A DNA stretch of 64,000 nucleotides. Origin: Chryseobacterium taklimakanense (GTDB lineage: Bacteria > Bacteroidota > Bacteroidia > Flavobacteriales > Weeksellaceae). Under the pieces are notes generated by a model that saw only the letters and a program-made list of their open reading frames with translations, ran no database searches and had not been told where the DNA came from. The translations under genes and the position numbers were made by a program. Of the stretch, positions 53,583-62,420 are shown piece after piece. How positions within the stretch are numbered: position 1 is the first letter of the stretch; each line of letters opens with the position of its first letter. The DNA is taken from NCBI RefSeq assembly GCF_900187185.1, contig NZ_LT906465.1, positions 1,116,001 to 1,180,000 on the forward strand. The letters are read 5' to 3'.

Positions 53583-54917
53583 CTATCTTTCAAACAACAA
53601 CCTTTCACCATGTTTTTCCTTTGAAATCTTTCCGTTATCCCACGCCAAATGCCCGTTAACAAAAGTGTGCGTCACTTTGGCCGAAAACTGTGTTCCTTCC
53701 AGCGGCGACCAGCCGCATTTGTAAAGGATATTTTCCCTGGAAACCGTCCATTTGCCATTCAAATCCACCAAAACCAGATCGGCTTTATAACCTTCCCTAA
53801 TAAATCCCCGCTGCTCAATATCAAATAAAATGGCAGGATTGTGACACATTTTTTCAACGATTTTTTCGAGTGAAATTTTTCCTTTTTTGAAATATTCGAG
53901 CATCACGATCAGAGAATGCTGCACAAGCGGCGCGCCGGAAGGGCATTTCGTGTAAACATTATCTTTTTCCTCCCACGTATGCGGCGCGTGGTCGGTGGCA
54001 ATCACATCAATCCGGTCATCGAGAAGTGCTTCCCAAAGACCGTCTTTGTCGTTCTGGGTTTTCACCGCAGGATTCCATTTGATCAGAGTTCCTTTGGTTT
54101 CATAATCTTCATTCGTAAAATGCAAGTGATGGGCACAAACTTCTGCCGTAATTTTCTTGTCTTTTAACGGAATATCATTTTGGAAAAGCTGCATTTCTTT
54201 TGCCGTCGAAAGGTGATAAATATGAAGCCGCGCTCCGGTTTTCTTTGCCAGCTCAACGGCTTTTGATGAGGAAATATAGCATGCTTCTTCGCTGCGAATC
54301 AGGTGATGAAATTTCACCGGAATATCGTCGCCATACTGCTTTTGATACTTCTCAGTATTTTCACGGATGGTTTTTTCGTCCTCGCAGTGCACGCAAATCG
54401 GCATTTTCACCTTGCTGAAAATTTCCTCCAAAGTTTCGGGATTGTCCACCAGCATATTCCCTGTAGAAGAACCGAGGAAAAGTTTGACGGCCGCTACATT
54501 TCGGGGATTGGTTTTTAGAACTTCTTCCAGATTATCATTCGTGCCGCCCATGGAAAATGAATAATTGGCAAAGGATTTTTCTGCAGCAATTTGATATTTT
54601 TCTTCCAAAAGTTCCTGGGTTACGGCATTGGGAACCGTGTTTGGCTGCTCGATAAATGAGGTCACGCCACCGGCAATTGCAGCGCGGCTTTCACTTTCGA
54701 TATCGCCTTTATGCGTGAGCCCCGGTTCGCGGAAATGCACCTGATCATCAATCACGCCGGGAAGCAGATATTTCCCGCTGGCATCAATAATTTTGTCAAT
54801 ATTCTCTTCTGAGATATTTTTTGAAATTTTTAAAATTAAATCATTTTCAATGAGCAGATCGCTTTCAAAAATCTGATTTTCATTGACGATTGTGGCGTTT
54901 TTGATGAAGGTTTTCAT
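53583..54917 (-). CDS. pyrC: Dihydroorotase-type amidohydrolase
   Basis: A 444-residue cyclic amidohydrolase, probably the dihydroorotase of pyrimidine synthesis. PGVIDDQVHFREPGLTHKGD (near 55-75) is the metal-site strand, but the first His of the DxHxH motif is Gln here. SRAAIAGGVTSFIEQPNT, AVKLFLGSSTG (with Lys likely carboxylated), PICVHCEDE, LHIYHLST and VIATDHAPHTWEEK complete the site. It forms a two-gene unit with the YhhN gene. An allantoinase or hydantoinase role is less likely. Confidence 0.9.
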   Translation of the reverse strand: MKTFIKNATIVNENQIFESDLLIENDLILKISKNISEENIDKIIDASGKYLLPGVIDDQVHFREPGLTHKGDIESESRAAIAGGVTSFIEQPNTVPNAVTQELLEEKYQIAAEKSFANYSFSMGGTNDNLEEVLKTNPRNVAAVKLFLGSSTGNMLVDNPETLEEIFSKVKMPICVHCEDEKTIRENTEKYQKQYGDDIPVKFHHLIRSEEACYISSSKAVELAKKTGARLHIYHLSTAKEMQLFQNDIPLKDKKITAEVCAHHLHFTNEDYETKGTLIKWNPAVKTQNDKDGLWEALLDDRIDVIATDHAPHTWEEKDNVYTKCPSGAPLVQHSLIVMLEYFKKGKISLEKIVEKMCHNPAILFDIEQRGFIREGYKADLVLVDLNGKWTVSRENILYKCGWSPLEGTQFSAKVTHTFVNGHLAWDNGKISKEKHGERLLFER

Positions 54918-55060
54918 TTAACAGGAAGATTTTAGATTTCAGACAAAAGATTTCAGACTTTTGGAGTCCTTCTTTACCTACAAATTTAACTGAAGTTTTC
55001 CTGAAGCCAAAATTTAGCTGGTTTAAGATTGAATCCGACAAATATCTGACCTCTGAAATC
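54918..55060. repeat. AGATTTCAGAC low-complexity sequence
   Basis: The 190 bp gap between the divergent dihydroorotase and flippase genes has imperfect copies of AGATTTCAGAC near the dihydroorotase start and TGACCTCTGAAATCTTAC on the other side, which together make a loose inverted arrangement. The remainder holds the flippase promoter. Confidence 0.5.
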
Positions 55061-55082
55061 TTACTTCTAAAAGCTAATTCTT

Positions 55083-55090
55083 TACCTTTG
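55083..55090 (+). promoter_or_regulatory. Promoter -7 element of the flippase-dut operon
   Basis: TACCTTTG is an exact TAnnTTTG match 17 bases before the TTG start codon. The short predicted leader supports the TTG as the true start. No TTG box was found at the -33 distance. Confidence 0.55.
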
Positions 55091-55107
55091 CCAAAAATTT
55101 TCGGGAA

Positions 55108-56526
55108 TTGAAGAAACTTTTAAGCGAAACGATTATTTATGGTATTGGCGCAATATTGCCAAGAATTATCATATTCATCCTCAATCCGTTATACATCAAA
55201 TTTATCGACAAGGACGAGTTTGCGCAGTTTACCAATCTCTACGCCATTGTTTCCTTCATCAACATTCTGCTGACTTTCGGTTTCGAAACAGCTTATTTCA
55301 GATTTTCCGCTGAAAAAGGCAATGAACAGAAAACATTTAACACCTCATTTTGGTTTTTGTTCGGACTTTCCGCTGTATTTTTAGCTTCAACATTACTCTT
55401 TTCCCAACCCATTTCAAACTTCCTGGGCTATTCCAACACCCCGGAATTCATCCGATGGTTTGCCTGGATTGCCTTTCTGGACACCATTTGTGTAATTCCG
55501 TTTGCGTGGCTGCGGTTTAACAACAAACCCATTAAATATTCTGCAATCAGGGTAGCGCAATCGTTCATCCAAACGGTTTTGGTGGTGGCTCTTTTCATCT
55601 GGATTCCGGGAGAAATTTCCGAAAAAATGGGGATGAAACAGAAAGTTTCCTACACCTTCTGGAGCAATATGATGGGAAGTGTTGCCGGAGTTCTGATGCT
55701 CCTACCTGTGATTCTGAAAGTAAAATTTGAATTTGTTAAAGAACTCTTCTTCAGAATGATAAAATATTCGTGGCCGGTGATGATTGCAGGTTTTGCGTTT
55801 ATGGTGAACGAAAATTTCGACAAAGCCGTTCAGATTCATTTTATTTCCGACGGCGATGCCGGTGCTTACGGTGGCTGCTACAAACTTGCAGTGCTGATGA
55901 CGCTTTTTGTAACCGCCTACAGGATGGGAATTGAGCCCTATTTCTTCAAACAGATGAACAGTGAAAACGCGAAAAACACCTACGCAAAAGTCACTGAATA
56001 TTTTACGCTTTTTGCTTCGCTCGTTGCGATGGGAATTATCGCGAATATCTCGTGGCTGAAGATGATTTTCATTCCCAATAAATCTTACTGGACAGCGATT
56101 GACATCATCCCAATTATCGTCATTGCCAACCTTTGTTTCGGGATTTATTACAATCTTTCAACGTGGTATAAAGTGACCGACCGCACAAAAATGGGGACGT
56201 TAATATCGTGGATTGGCGCCGCGCTCACCATCGTTCTTAACCTCGTTTTGCTGAAAGAATACGGCTTTATGGTTTCGGCGTGGGTTACCTTGCTGGCCTA
56301 TTTCACCATGATGGTGCTGTCTTATTTTCTTGGTCAAAAATATTATCCAATACCCTACCGGGTGGGAAAAATCGCAATGATCCTGATACTTTTGGCTGTA
56401 TTCAGTTTCGCTTCTTATCAATTATTTAATGCAAACATTTGGACAGGAAATTTATTATTCATCATATTTGCCGGAATTGTTTTTTACACGGAGAAAGATT
56501 TTGTCCTCAAAAAAATTAGAAAATGA
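55108..56526 (+). CDS. Polysaccharide/lipid II flippase-like MATE protein
   Basis: A 472-residue membrane protein with about twelve to fourteen helices, of the oligosaccharide flippase family. [26 protein letters not shown] is the first helix region and [26 protein letters not shown] follows. It begins with TTG at 55108 (LKKLLSETI), as no ATG is available. It is the first gene of an operon with dut and a sugar nucleotidyltransferase, outside the polysaccharide locus. In Bacteroidetes this setting suggests a general envelope role, such as lipid-linked precursor transport; the substrate is unknown. Confidence 0.85.
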   Translation: MKKLLSETIIYGIGAILPRIIIFILNPLYIKFIDKDEFAQFTNLYAIVSFINILLTFGFETAYFRFSAEKGNEQKTFNTSFWFLFGLSAVFLASTLLFSQPISNFLGYSNTPEFIRWFAWIAFLDTICVIPFAWLRFNNKPIKYSAIRVAQSFIQTVLVVALFIWIPGEISEKMGMKQKVSYTFWSNMMGSVAGVLMLLPVILKVKFEFVKELFFRMIKYSWPVMIAGFAFMVNENFDKAVQIHFISDGDAGAYGGCYKLAVLMTLFVTAYRMGIEPYFFKQMNSENAKNTYAKVTEYFTLFASLVAMGIIANISWLKMIFIPNKSYWTAIDIIPIIVIANLCFGIYYNLSTWYKVTDRTKMGTLISWIGAALTIVLNLVLLKEYGFMVSAWVTLLAYFTMMVLSYFLGQKYYPIPYRVGKIAMILILLAVFSFASYQLFNANIWTGNLLFIIFAGIVFYTEKDFVLKKIRK

Positions 56527-56954
56527 AAGTAAAAATCATCAATAAATCAAAGCACGAACTGCCCAAATACCAAACGCCGTGCGCAGCAGGAATGGATTTG
56601 TATGCCCATCTTGAAATGCCGGTTACGCTGCAGCCTTTGCAGAGAAAACTGGTTTCTACCGGGATTTTTATTGAACTTCCCGAAGGTTATGAAGCCCAAA
56701 TCCGCCCCAGAAGCGGCTTGGCACTGAAAAATGGAATCACCGTTCTCAACACCCCCGGAACGATCGATGCGGATTACAGAGGTGAAATCGGCGTAATTTT
56801 AATAAATTTGTCAGATACCGAATTCACGGTAAATGACGGCGACAGAATTGCGCAAATGGTCATCGCGAAGCACGAATGCGCAGTTTGGGAAGAAGTTGCA
56901 GAAATTTCAGAAACCGACCGTGGCAAAGGTGGTTTTGGAAGCACATCACACTGA
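56523..56954 (+). CDS. dut: dUTP diphosphatase
   Basis: A 143-residue trimeric dUTPase that removes dUTP and makes dUMP for thymidylate synthesis. All five motifs are visible: [43 protein letters not shown] and the P-loop-like [11 protein letters not shown]. It overlaps the flippase gene by 4 bp and is 38 bp upstream of the nucleotidyltransferase gene. Confidence 0.97.
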   Translation: MKVKIINKSKHELPKYQTPCAAGMDLYAHLEMPVTLQPLQRKLVSTGIFIELPEGYEAQIRPRSGLALKNGITVLNTPGTIDADYRGEIGVILINLSDTEFTVNDGDRIAQMVIAKHECAVWEEVAEISETDRGKGGFGSTSH

Positions 56955-56992
56955 CGTTTTAAAATATTAATGCATAAAAGCACAAACAGATT

Positions 56993-58009
56993 ATGAAAAT
57001 TATTGTACCAATGGCCGGAAGAGGCTCAAGATTACGGCCTCACACCCTTACAGTTCCAAAACCCCTGATTCCGATTGCAGGAAAACCTATTGTACAAAGG
57101 CTGGTTGAGGACATCGCAAAAGTAGCCAATGAAAAAATTGATGAAATTGCCTTCATTATCGGTGATTTTGGGCCTGAAGTTGAAGAATCCCTGCTGAAGA
57201 TTGCCGAAAAACTGGGTGCCAAAGGAAGCATTTATACACAGGATGAACCTCTGGGAACTGCACACGCGATCAAATGTGCCGAAGACTCCATGCAGGGCGA
57301 TGTTGTGGTGGCCTTCGCCGATACACTTTTCCGGGCAGATTTTAATCTGGATAAAAACTCGGACGGTGTAATCTGGGTGAAAAAAGTAGAAGATCCTTCT
57401 GCGTTTGGCGTGGTAAAACTTGATGATTACGGCTTCATCACCGATTTTGTTGAGAAACCAAAGGAATTCGTTTCAGACCTGGCGATTATTGGGATTTATT
57501 ATTTCAAATCGGCAGAAAAACTGATGGATGAGATCAACTATATTATGTCCAACGACATTAAGCAGGGCGGCGAATATCAGTTGACCACGGCCTTGGAAAA
57601 CCTGCGTGCGAAAGGAGGAAAATTCTCACTCGGAAAAGTGGATGACTGGATGGACTGCGGAAATAAGAACGCTACCGTGGAAACCAACGGAAAAATCCTG
57701 AACTACGAAAAGGAGGAATTTGCAAATTTCCCGGCTTCGGCACAAATTGAAAACTCCATGATCATCCCGCCGTGCTTCATTGGTGAAAATGTGGAAGTGA
57801 TCAATTCTAAAATAGGACCTAATGTATCTCTGGGAAACAACACAAGCATCGTGAATTCCAACATCGACAATTCCCTCATCCAGGAGAAAACGGTCATCAA
57901 TCACGGTAACCTGAGCAATTCAATGATTGGTAACAATGCGCAATATTTCGGTGTTGCCCGCGAAATTTCTCTGGGAGATTATTCTGTACTGGATTTTCTT
58001 TCAAAATAA
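56993..58009 (+). CDS. Sugar-1-phosphate nucleotidyltransferase with beta-helix tail
   Basis: A 338-residue nucleotidyltransferase. The N-terminal signature is PMAGRGSRLRPHTLTVPKPLIPIAGKPI, with YTQDEPLGTAHAI, VAFADTLF and FVEKPKEF downstream. From about 250 it has hexapeptide-like repeats (IGENVEVINSKIGPNVSLG). It resembles RmlA/GlmU-like enzymes that make NDP-sugars, but the exact sugar is not readable. It sits in an envelope operon and ends before a strong hairpin at 58034. Confidence 0.88.
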   Translation: MKIIVPMAGRGSRLRPHTLTVPKPLIPIAGKPIVQRLVEDIAKVANEKIDEIAFIIGDFGPEVEESLLKIAEKLGAKGSIYTQDEPLGTAHAIKCAEDSMQGDVVVAFADTLFRADFNLDKNSDGVIWVKKVEDPSAFGVVKLDDYGFITDFVEKPKEFVSDLAIIGIYYFKSAEKLMDEINYIMSNDIKQGGEYQLTTALENLRAKGGKFSLGKVDDWMDCGNKNATVETNGKILNYEKEEFANFPASAQIENSMIIPPCFIGENVEVINSKIGPNVSLGNNTSIVNSNIDNSLIQEKTVINHGNLSNSMIGNNAQYFGVAREISLGDYSVLDFLSK

Positions 58010-58033
58010 TTTTAAAATTTAAAATACTGCTAC

Positions 58034-58065
58034 CCAAAACACACAAAGCAATTTGTGTGTTTTGG
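58034..58065 (+). terminator. Hairpin after the nucleotidyltransferase gene
   Basis: A perfect 14 bp stem (CCAAAACACACAAA/TTTGTGTGTTTTGG, loop GCAA) starts 25 bases after the stop codon and is followed by CTTTAATATT. A transcriptional terminator is likely, though the T-tract is poor. Confidence 0.65.
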
Positions 58066-58107
58066 CTTTAATATTGCAAGTTTTCACCAAATTAAAATTT
58101 AAGGACA

Positions 58108-58902
58108 ATGAAAAAATATATTTTAGCAGCCTTCTCATCTTTGTTGCTACTGTCGTGCAAAACTCAGCCATCAGTTGAAAAAAAACCTGTGGATGTGAAA
58201 GCTCCGGTTTCCAGTTCTGCGTTCATCAGCACGGTGACCAAAAAATCCGGATTTAATCAGGTGAAAATTAACAGTAAAGTTGATGTGCAGACCGGAAATT
58301 TTATTCCAACCATCGATGCTACCATTTACATTGAAAATGGCAACAAAGTATGGATGAACATGACGGCAGTTTTGTTCAATGTCGCGCGCGGAATCGCCAC
58401 ACCATCCGGAATTAAGGGGTATGAAAAATGGAACAAGACTTATATTGAATCTGATTTTACTTACCTGAACAATCTTTTAAACGTCAATTTCCTGAACTAC
58501 AATTCGTTCCAGAATTTACTTACGGGAAAAACTTTTGTTCCTGTTAATGAGCAAGATTTTGTCCTGAACAAAAATATGCAGGGATATGCGCTCAACTCAT
58601 CAAAAAATCAAAAGGTTACTGTAAACGGCAAAACGACGGAATATAAAATTAATTTGGATTACGCTTCCAATTTCGATTTAAATAAAGTATTATTGCAGGA
58701 AATTAACAGCAGTAACAGCCTTGAAGTCCAGTATTCTAACTGGAATGTGTTTGGAACAGAGCGTTTCCCTCAAAATGTTAAAATAATTATAAAAGGAGAA
58801 AAAAACGGACAGGTGTTGATTGAAAATACGAAATTTGATTTCTCAACCATTCAGACACCGTATTCAGTTCCAAGCGGTTATACTAAAGTAAATATTAGAT
58901 GA
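58108..58902 (+). CDS. DUF4292 lipoprotein
   Basis: A 264-residue lipoprotein: MKKYILAAFSSLLLLSC gives a lipobox with Cys17. The body is rich in beta-strands (TVTKKSGFNQVKINSKVDVQ, FIPTIDATIYIENGNKVWMN, YTLKIN-like strands), consistent with the LolB/LolA-like fold suggested for DUF4292. It is probably anchored in the outer or inner membrane. It overlaps the EnvC-like gene by 4 bp (ATGA), a pairing that suggests a shared role in the envelope. Function unknown. Confidence 0.88.
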   Translation: MKKYILAAFSSLLLLSCKTQPSVEKKPVDVKAPVSSSAFISTVTKKSGFNQVKINSKVDVQTGNFIPTIDATIYIENGNKVWMNMTAVLFNVARGIATPSGIKGYEKWNKTYIESDFTYLNNLLNVNFLNYNSFQNLLTGKTFVPVNEQDFVLNKNMQGYALNSSKNQKVTVNGKTTEYKINLDYASNFDLNKVLLQEINSSNSLEVQYSNWNVFGTERFPQNVKIIIKGEKNGQVLIENTKFDFSTIQTPYSVPSGYTKVNIR

Positions 58903-60482
58903 CAGAAAAGAGAGTTTATTTATTTTTAGCAATTGTAACTTTTTGCTTAAGCTTTGGGCAGACCAAAACCCAGCTCCAGCAGCAAAACAACGAACTCAAA
59001 AAACAAATAGCCACCATCAATGCCAATTTAGCCAAGACAAAAAATGAGGCTAAACTTTCTGTAGCTTACCTGGCCGAGGTACAAAAGAAAATCGCCCTTC
59101 GCGAAAAGGTTTACAACAATACCCAAAAGGAAAAGAAACTTATTGAGGACGACATTTACCTGAAGCAGCTCGAAATCAACCGTCAGAAAAAGGAGCTTGC
59201 CCTGCTCAGGAAAAATTACGCGAATGTTTTGGTAAAAGCCTACAAAAATAAAGGCGTCCAGAACAAGGTAACTTTTATCCTCTCCTCAGGAAATCTGGGT
59301 GAAGCCATCCGAAGAGTTCAGTATCTGAAAAGCTATTCTGATTATCAGGACAGAAAGGCTGCTGAAATCATGGGTGTTGCCACAAAAATTCAAAAAAACA
59401 TCGCTTCCCGGCAAAAATCGGTTAATGATAAAAACAATATCCTCGTTTCCCAGAAAAAAGAATTAACGGCGATAGATGCTGAGCGCAAACAAAGGGAAAT
59501 TCTCCTGGCTAATTTCAAGAAAAATGAAGCACAGCTCACTACGGAATTACAGCAGAAGCAAACGGAATCCAGAAATCTGGAAGCAAAAATCCGGGCGATT
59601 ATTGCGGAAGAAATCCTTATCGCAAAAGCTAAAGAGGAAGCAGAACGAAAAGAGCGTGAAGAGAAGGAAAGAATTGCAAGAATCGCTGCAGAGAAAGAAA
59701 AAGCGAGAATAGAAGCAGAAAACCGCGCAAGAATAGCTGCAGCTGCCGAAGCGAAAAGAAAAGCCGATGAAGAGGCAAGAAAACTGAAAGAAATTGCAGA
59801 CAGAAAAGCAGCCGAAGAAGCGGAACGGGCACGGCTTGCCGCGGCTGCGGAGGCTAAAAGGCTTGAAGATGCCAAAAATGCTGCCGAAGCTGAAAGAGCT
59901 GAAGCCAGAAGAATAGCCGCCGCAAAAGACGCTGCCGAGGCCGCTGCAAGAGCCAAAGCTGCTGCTGATAAGGCTGCTGCTGCACGGGCTGCCGAAGCCG
60001 ACTTAGCTAAAAGAAATGAGGATGCAAAAAAAGCAGCAGAAGCTAGAACCATGACTGATTTTGGCGTAGGTGCCACCTCAGCCGGAAATTTTGCAGCCAA
60101 CCGCGGGAACCTTGCGATGCCGGTGTACGGCACTATCACCCACAGATTCGGGAGACAGCCGCACCCGGTTTTTAAAAATATCGTTGAAGAAAATACCGGA
60201 ATTAAAATCGCCGTAGCCCGCGGAACAGTCGCTAAATGCGTGTATCCTGGCGAAGTGACAAGAGTATTTGTAGATGGCGGTACGAAAACCGTTGTAGTGC
60301 GCCACGGAAGCTACTTTACCATTTACTCAAACCTGGAATCCACTTCAGTTTCACCAAACCAGAAAGTCTCTGCCGGAACGCCGGTTGGCTCTGTGGGCGC
60401 AGATTTCGACGGATCATACACGCTTGATTTTCAGATTTGGAACGGCACCACGCCAGTGGATCCTTTAGGTTGGTTGAGATAA
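58899..60482 (+). CDS. EnvC-like murein hydrolase activator with degenerate LytM domain
   Basis: A 527-residue exported protein. A signal peptide (VYLFLAIVTFCLSFG) is followed by coiled coil from about 22 to 250 (QLQQQNNELKKQIATINANL) and a very Ala/Glu/Lys/Arg-rich helix to about 385. A C-terminal M23/LytM domain spans 405-527. The metal-binding residues look lost: the expected H-x-G-x-D is NTGIKI, and the final H-x-H strand reads LDFQIW. As in E. coli EnvC, it is therefore probably an activator of amidases for cell separation, not an enzyme. Coupled to the DUF4292 gene. Confidence 0.9.
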   Translation: MTEKRVYLFLAIVTFCLSFGQTKTQLQQQNNELKKQIATINANLAKTKNEAKLSVAYLAEVQKKIALREKVYNNTQKEKKLIEDDIYLKQLEINRQKKELALLRKNYANVLVKAYKNKGVQNKVTFILSSGNLGEAIRRVQYLKSYSDYQDRKAAEIMGVATKIQKNIASRQKSVNDKNNILVSQKKELTAIDAERKQREILLANFKKNEAQLTTELQQKQTESRNLEAKIRAIIAEEILIAKAKEEAERKEREEKERIARIAAEKEKARIEAENRARIAAAAEAKRKADEEARKLKEIADRKAAEEAERARLAAAAEAKRLEDAKNAAEAERAEARRIAAAKDAAEAAARAKAAADKAAAARAAEADLAKRNEDAKKAAEARTMTDFGVGATSAGNFAANRGNLAMPVYGTITHRFGRQPHPVFKNIVEENTGIKIAVARGTVAKCVYPGEVTRVFVDGGTKTVVVRHGSYFTIYSNLESTSVSPNQKVSAGTPVGSVGADFDGSYTLDFQIWNGTTPVDPLGWLR

Positions 60483-60502
60483 GAAAAAAAGAAATAAATT
60501 TG
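60474..60502 (+). promoter_or_regulatory. Promoter of tatA
   Basis: TTG (60474-60476), an 18-base spacer and TAAATTTG (60495-60502) form the best-matching flavobacterial promoter in the window. It overlaps the end of the EnvC-like gene. The tatA ATG is 21 bases further on. Confidence 0.72.
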
Positions 60503-60523
60503 CACAAAAATATTTAAGTAACA

Positions 60524-60703
60524 ATGGGACCATTCGGATTTAAAGAAATATTGATAATAGCCCTTATCATCATCGTACTATTCGGGGCAAAGAGAATTCC
60601 TGAACTTTTCAGAGGCGTAGGGTCTGGGATCAAGGAATTCAAAGACGCTGTAAAAGACGACGAAAAACCAAAAGAGCATCATAAGGACAACAGCGCAAAC
60701 TAG
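60524..60703 (+). CDS. tatA: Twin-arginine translocase subunit TatA/TatE
   Basis: A 59-residue protein with a short N-terminal membrane helix (FKEILIIALIIIVLFG, residues 6-21), the hinge KRIPELFRG and an amphipathic helix (GSGIKEFKDAVKDDEK), then a charged tail. This is the TatA/E architecture, which forms the pore for folded proteins with twin-arginine signals. The N-terminus lacks TatB features. It has its own promoter and is 7 bp upstream of the DUF4254 gene. No tatC is seen in the window. Confidence 0.93.
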   Translation: MGPFGFKEILIIALIIIVLFGAKRIPELFRGVGSGIKEFKDAVKDDEKPKEHHKDNSAN

Positions 60704-60710
60704 TTTTATT

Positions 60711-61322
60711 ATGTCCTTTACAGAGCTTGCCTGGTCGATTTTCAACAAATCAATCAGCGATTACCATATCACCGATCATGTAGATGCTGCCGAACCAAAC
60801 CCGTACGAAAATGCGAGTTTGGAACGGCTTTTGTATGCAAAGAACTGGATTGATACCGTTCAGTGGCATTTGGAGGATATTATCAGAGATGAAAATATTG
60901 ACCCTTCCGAAGCATTACAACTAAAGAGAAGAATTGATAAATCAAACCAGCAGCGTACAGATTTAGTAGAATTTATTGACAGCTGGTTTCACCAGAGATA
61001 CAGCAGTATTACACCTAATGCTGCAGCTACGATCAATACTGAAACTCCGGCGTGGGCTGTGGACAGGCTTTCGATACTGGCACTTAAAGTTTACCACATG
61101 AATCTGGAAGCCAACCGTGAATCTGCTTCCGAAGAACACAGGTCAAACTGCCAGAGCAAGCTGAATGTCCTGCTGGAACAGAAAGAAGATCTCTGCAACG
61201 CCATAGATCAGCTCCTCGATGATATTGAGAACGGTAACGTTAAGATGAAAGTGTACAAGCAAATGAAGATGTATAATGATGAAAATCTTAACCCGATCCT
61301 TTATCATAAGATGAGAAAGTAA
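60711..61322 (+). CDS. DUF4254 domain protein
   Basis: A 203-residue, mostly helical cytoplasmic protein of a Bacteroidetes family with unknown role. LAWSIFNKSISDYHITD at the start, YENASLERLLYAKNWIDTVQWHLEDIIRD near 40-65, the charged RRIDKSNQQRTDLVEFIDSW and the C-terminal MKVYKQMKMYNDENLNP match DUF4254. No signal peptide. It lies between tatA and a small lipoprotein gene and shares the tatA promoter, which suggests an envelope or secretion link. Confidence 0.88.
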   Translation: MSFTELAWSIFNKSISDYHITDHVDAAEPNPYENASLERLLYAKNWIDTVQWHLEDIIRDENIDPSEALQLKRRIDKSNQQRTDLVEFIDSWFHQRYSSITPNAAATINTETPAWAVDRLSILALKVYHMNLEANRESASEEHRSNCQSKLNVLLEQKEDLCNAIDQLLDDIENGNVKMKVYKQMKMYNDENLNPILYHKMRK

Positions 61323-61783
61323 TGAAGTTATTGAAATTTTTGGGTATCTTGCTGGCAGTCTCCTCCTGCTCAACGGAGAAGCTGTCACTGTCCCCGATTT
61401 CAGAAAGTATAAACGATTCCAAAGCAATTCCTGTAAACATCAACACTTTTCCAGGCACGTTCACTGCCAAAACAGGAATAGATTTTTACTCTGCGGAGTT
61501 AAGCAACCAAATTTCCACATTTCCCAGGTTCCAGAATTCTGCTCTCAATGCTGAGGTCAGCAAGCTGAAATTTAATGTAAAGGAATATGTGTATGCAGTG
61601 CAGTCATTCAATCTTGTAGGGCAGGAAAACGCTTTATTCAACATCGAAAAATCCTATAAGAAGATTCAGCAGCTCAGAAAATACCTCAGCACCCCTGAGG
61701 ATGAAGTCATTAACCGATATCTCGTAAGGATCAAAAGCAATATTTCCCAGCTTGAATCTTTAAAGAAAGATACTATCAGATAA
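61322..61783 (+). CDS. Small hypothetical lipoprotein
   Basis: A 153-residue protein starting MKLLKFLGILLAVSSCSTEK, so the lipobox Cys is at 16. The rest is soluble and helical (FRFQNSALNAEVSKL-like segments, YAVQSFNLVGQENALFNIEKSYKKIQQLRKYL). It overlaps the DUF4254 stop by one base (TAATG) and is likely co-translated. I do not recognise the family. Probably anchored to a membrane facing the periplasm. Confidence 0.82.
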   Translation: MKLLKFLGILLAVSSCSTEKLSLSPISESINDSKAIPVNINTFPGTFTAKTGIDFYSAELSNQISTFPRFQNSALNAEVSKLKFNVKEYVYAVQSFNLVGQENALFNIEKSYKKIQQLRKYLSTPEDEVINRYLVRIKSNISQLESLKKDTIR

Positions 61784-61814
61784 AAAATTTTTAATTTCGC
61801 TACCATAATCTTTC

Positions 61815-62420
61815 ATGATGATTAAAAAACAAGCGGAATCTAATGTTCCGACCGATTTTGGCATCTTCAAAATGATCGCCTATTCTGAGGATGAAACCAA
61901 CTGGATGCCGCATATCGCGCTAATTTCCCCAAAAACAGATTTCTCAAAACCTGTCAATGTCCGTTTTCATTCAGAATGTATTACCGGTGAAGTGTTCCAT
62001 TCCAGAAAATGCGAGTGTGGGCAGCAACTGGATTACGCGATGAGCTACATCAACGATCATGGCGGTATCATCATTTATTTGCGGCAGGAAGGCCGCAACA
62101 TCGGCATCATTAATAAACTCCGGGCGTATGCTCTGCAGGAGAAAGGTCTGGATACGGTACAGGCTAATTTGCAGCTGGGTTTACCGGCAGATGACCGTGA
62201 TTTTTCTGTAGCGATTGAAATTTTAAAAGATCTGGGCGTGAAGGAAGTTAATCTTCTTACCAATAACCCGGATAAAATGAAATACGTTGAGGAGAGCGGG
62301 ATCATCCTGAATTCCAGAATTCCTCTGCAGATCGAAGCTACGGATGAAAGCCGCGATTATCTAAAAGTTAAGAAAACGTACTTTGGTCACCTTTTAAATT
62401 CAAATCAGGAAAATTCTTAA
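61815..62420 (+). CDS. ribA: GTP cyclohydrolase II
   Basis: A 201-residue enzyme that starts riboflavin synthesis by converting GTP to a diaminopyrimidine. The zinc-binding Cys are in HSECITGEVFHSRKCECGQQ, and YLRQEGRNIGIINKLRAYALQ binds GTP. VQANLQLGLPADDRDFSVAIE and LLTNNPDKM complete the domain. It is a stand-alone GCHII with no RibB fusion. A second ATG follows the first directly. It overlaps deoD convergently by 4 bp. Confidence 0.96.
   Translation: MMIKKQAESNVPTDFGIFKMIAYSEDETNWMPHIALISPKTDFSKPVNVRFHSECITGEVFHSRKCECGQQLDYAMSYINDHGGIIIYLRQEGRNIGIINKLRAYALQEKGLDTVQANLQLGLPADDRDFSVAIEILKDLGVKEVNLLTNNPDKMKYVEESGIILNSRIPLQIEATDESRDYLKVKKTYFGHLLNSNQENS

Noticed and set aside
59390-60139. A 249-codon open frame on the minus strand, rich in Ala and Ser
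   Set aside because: It is the antisense shadow of the Ala/Glu/Lys-rich helix of the EnvC-like protein; composition is repetitive and there is no family match.
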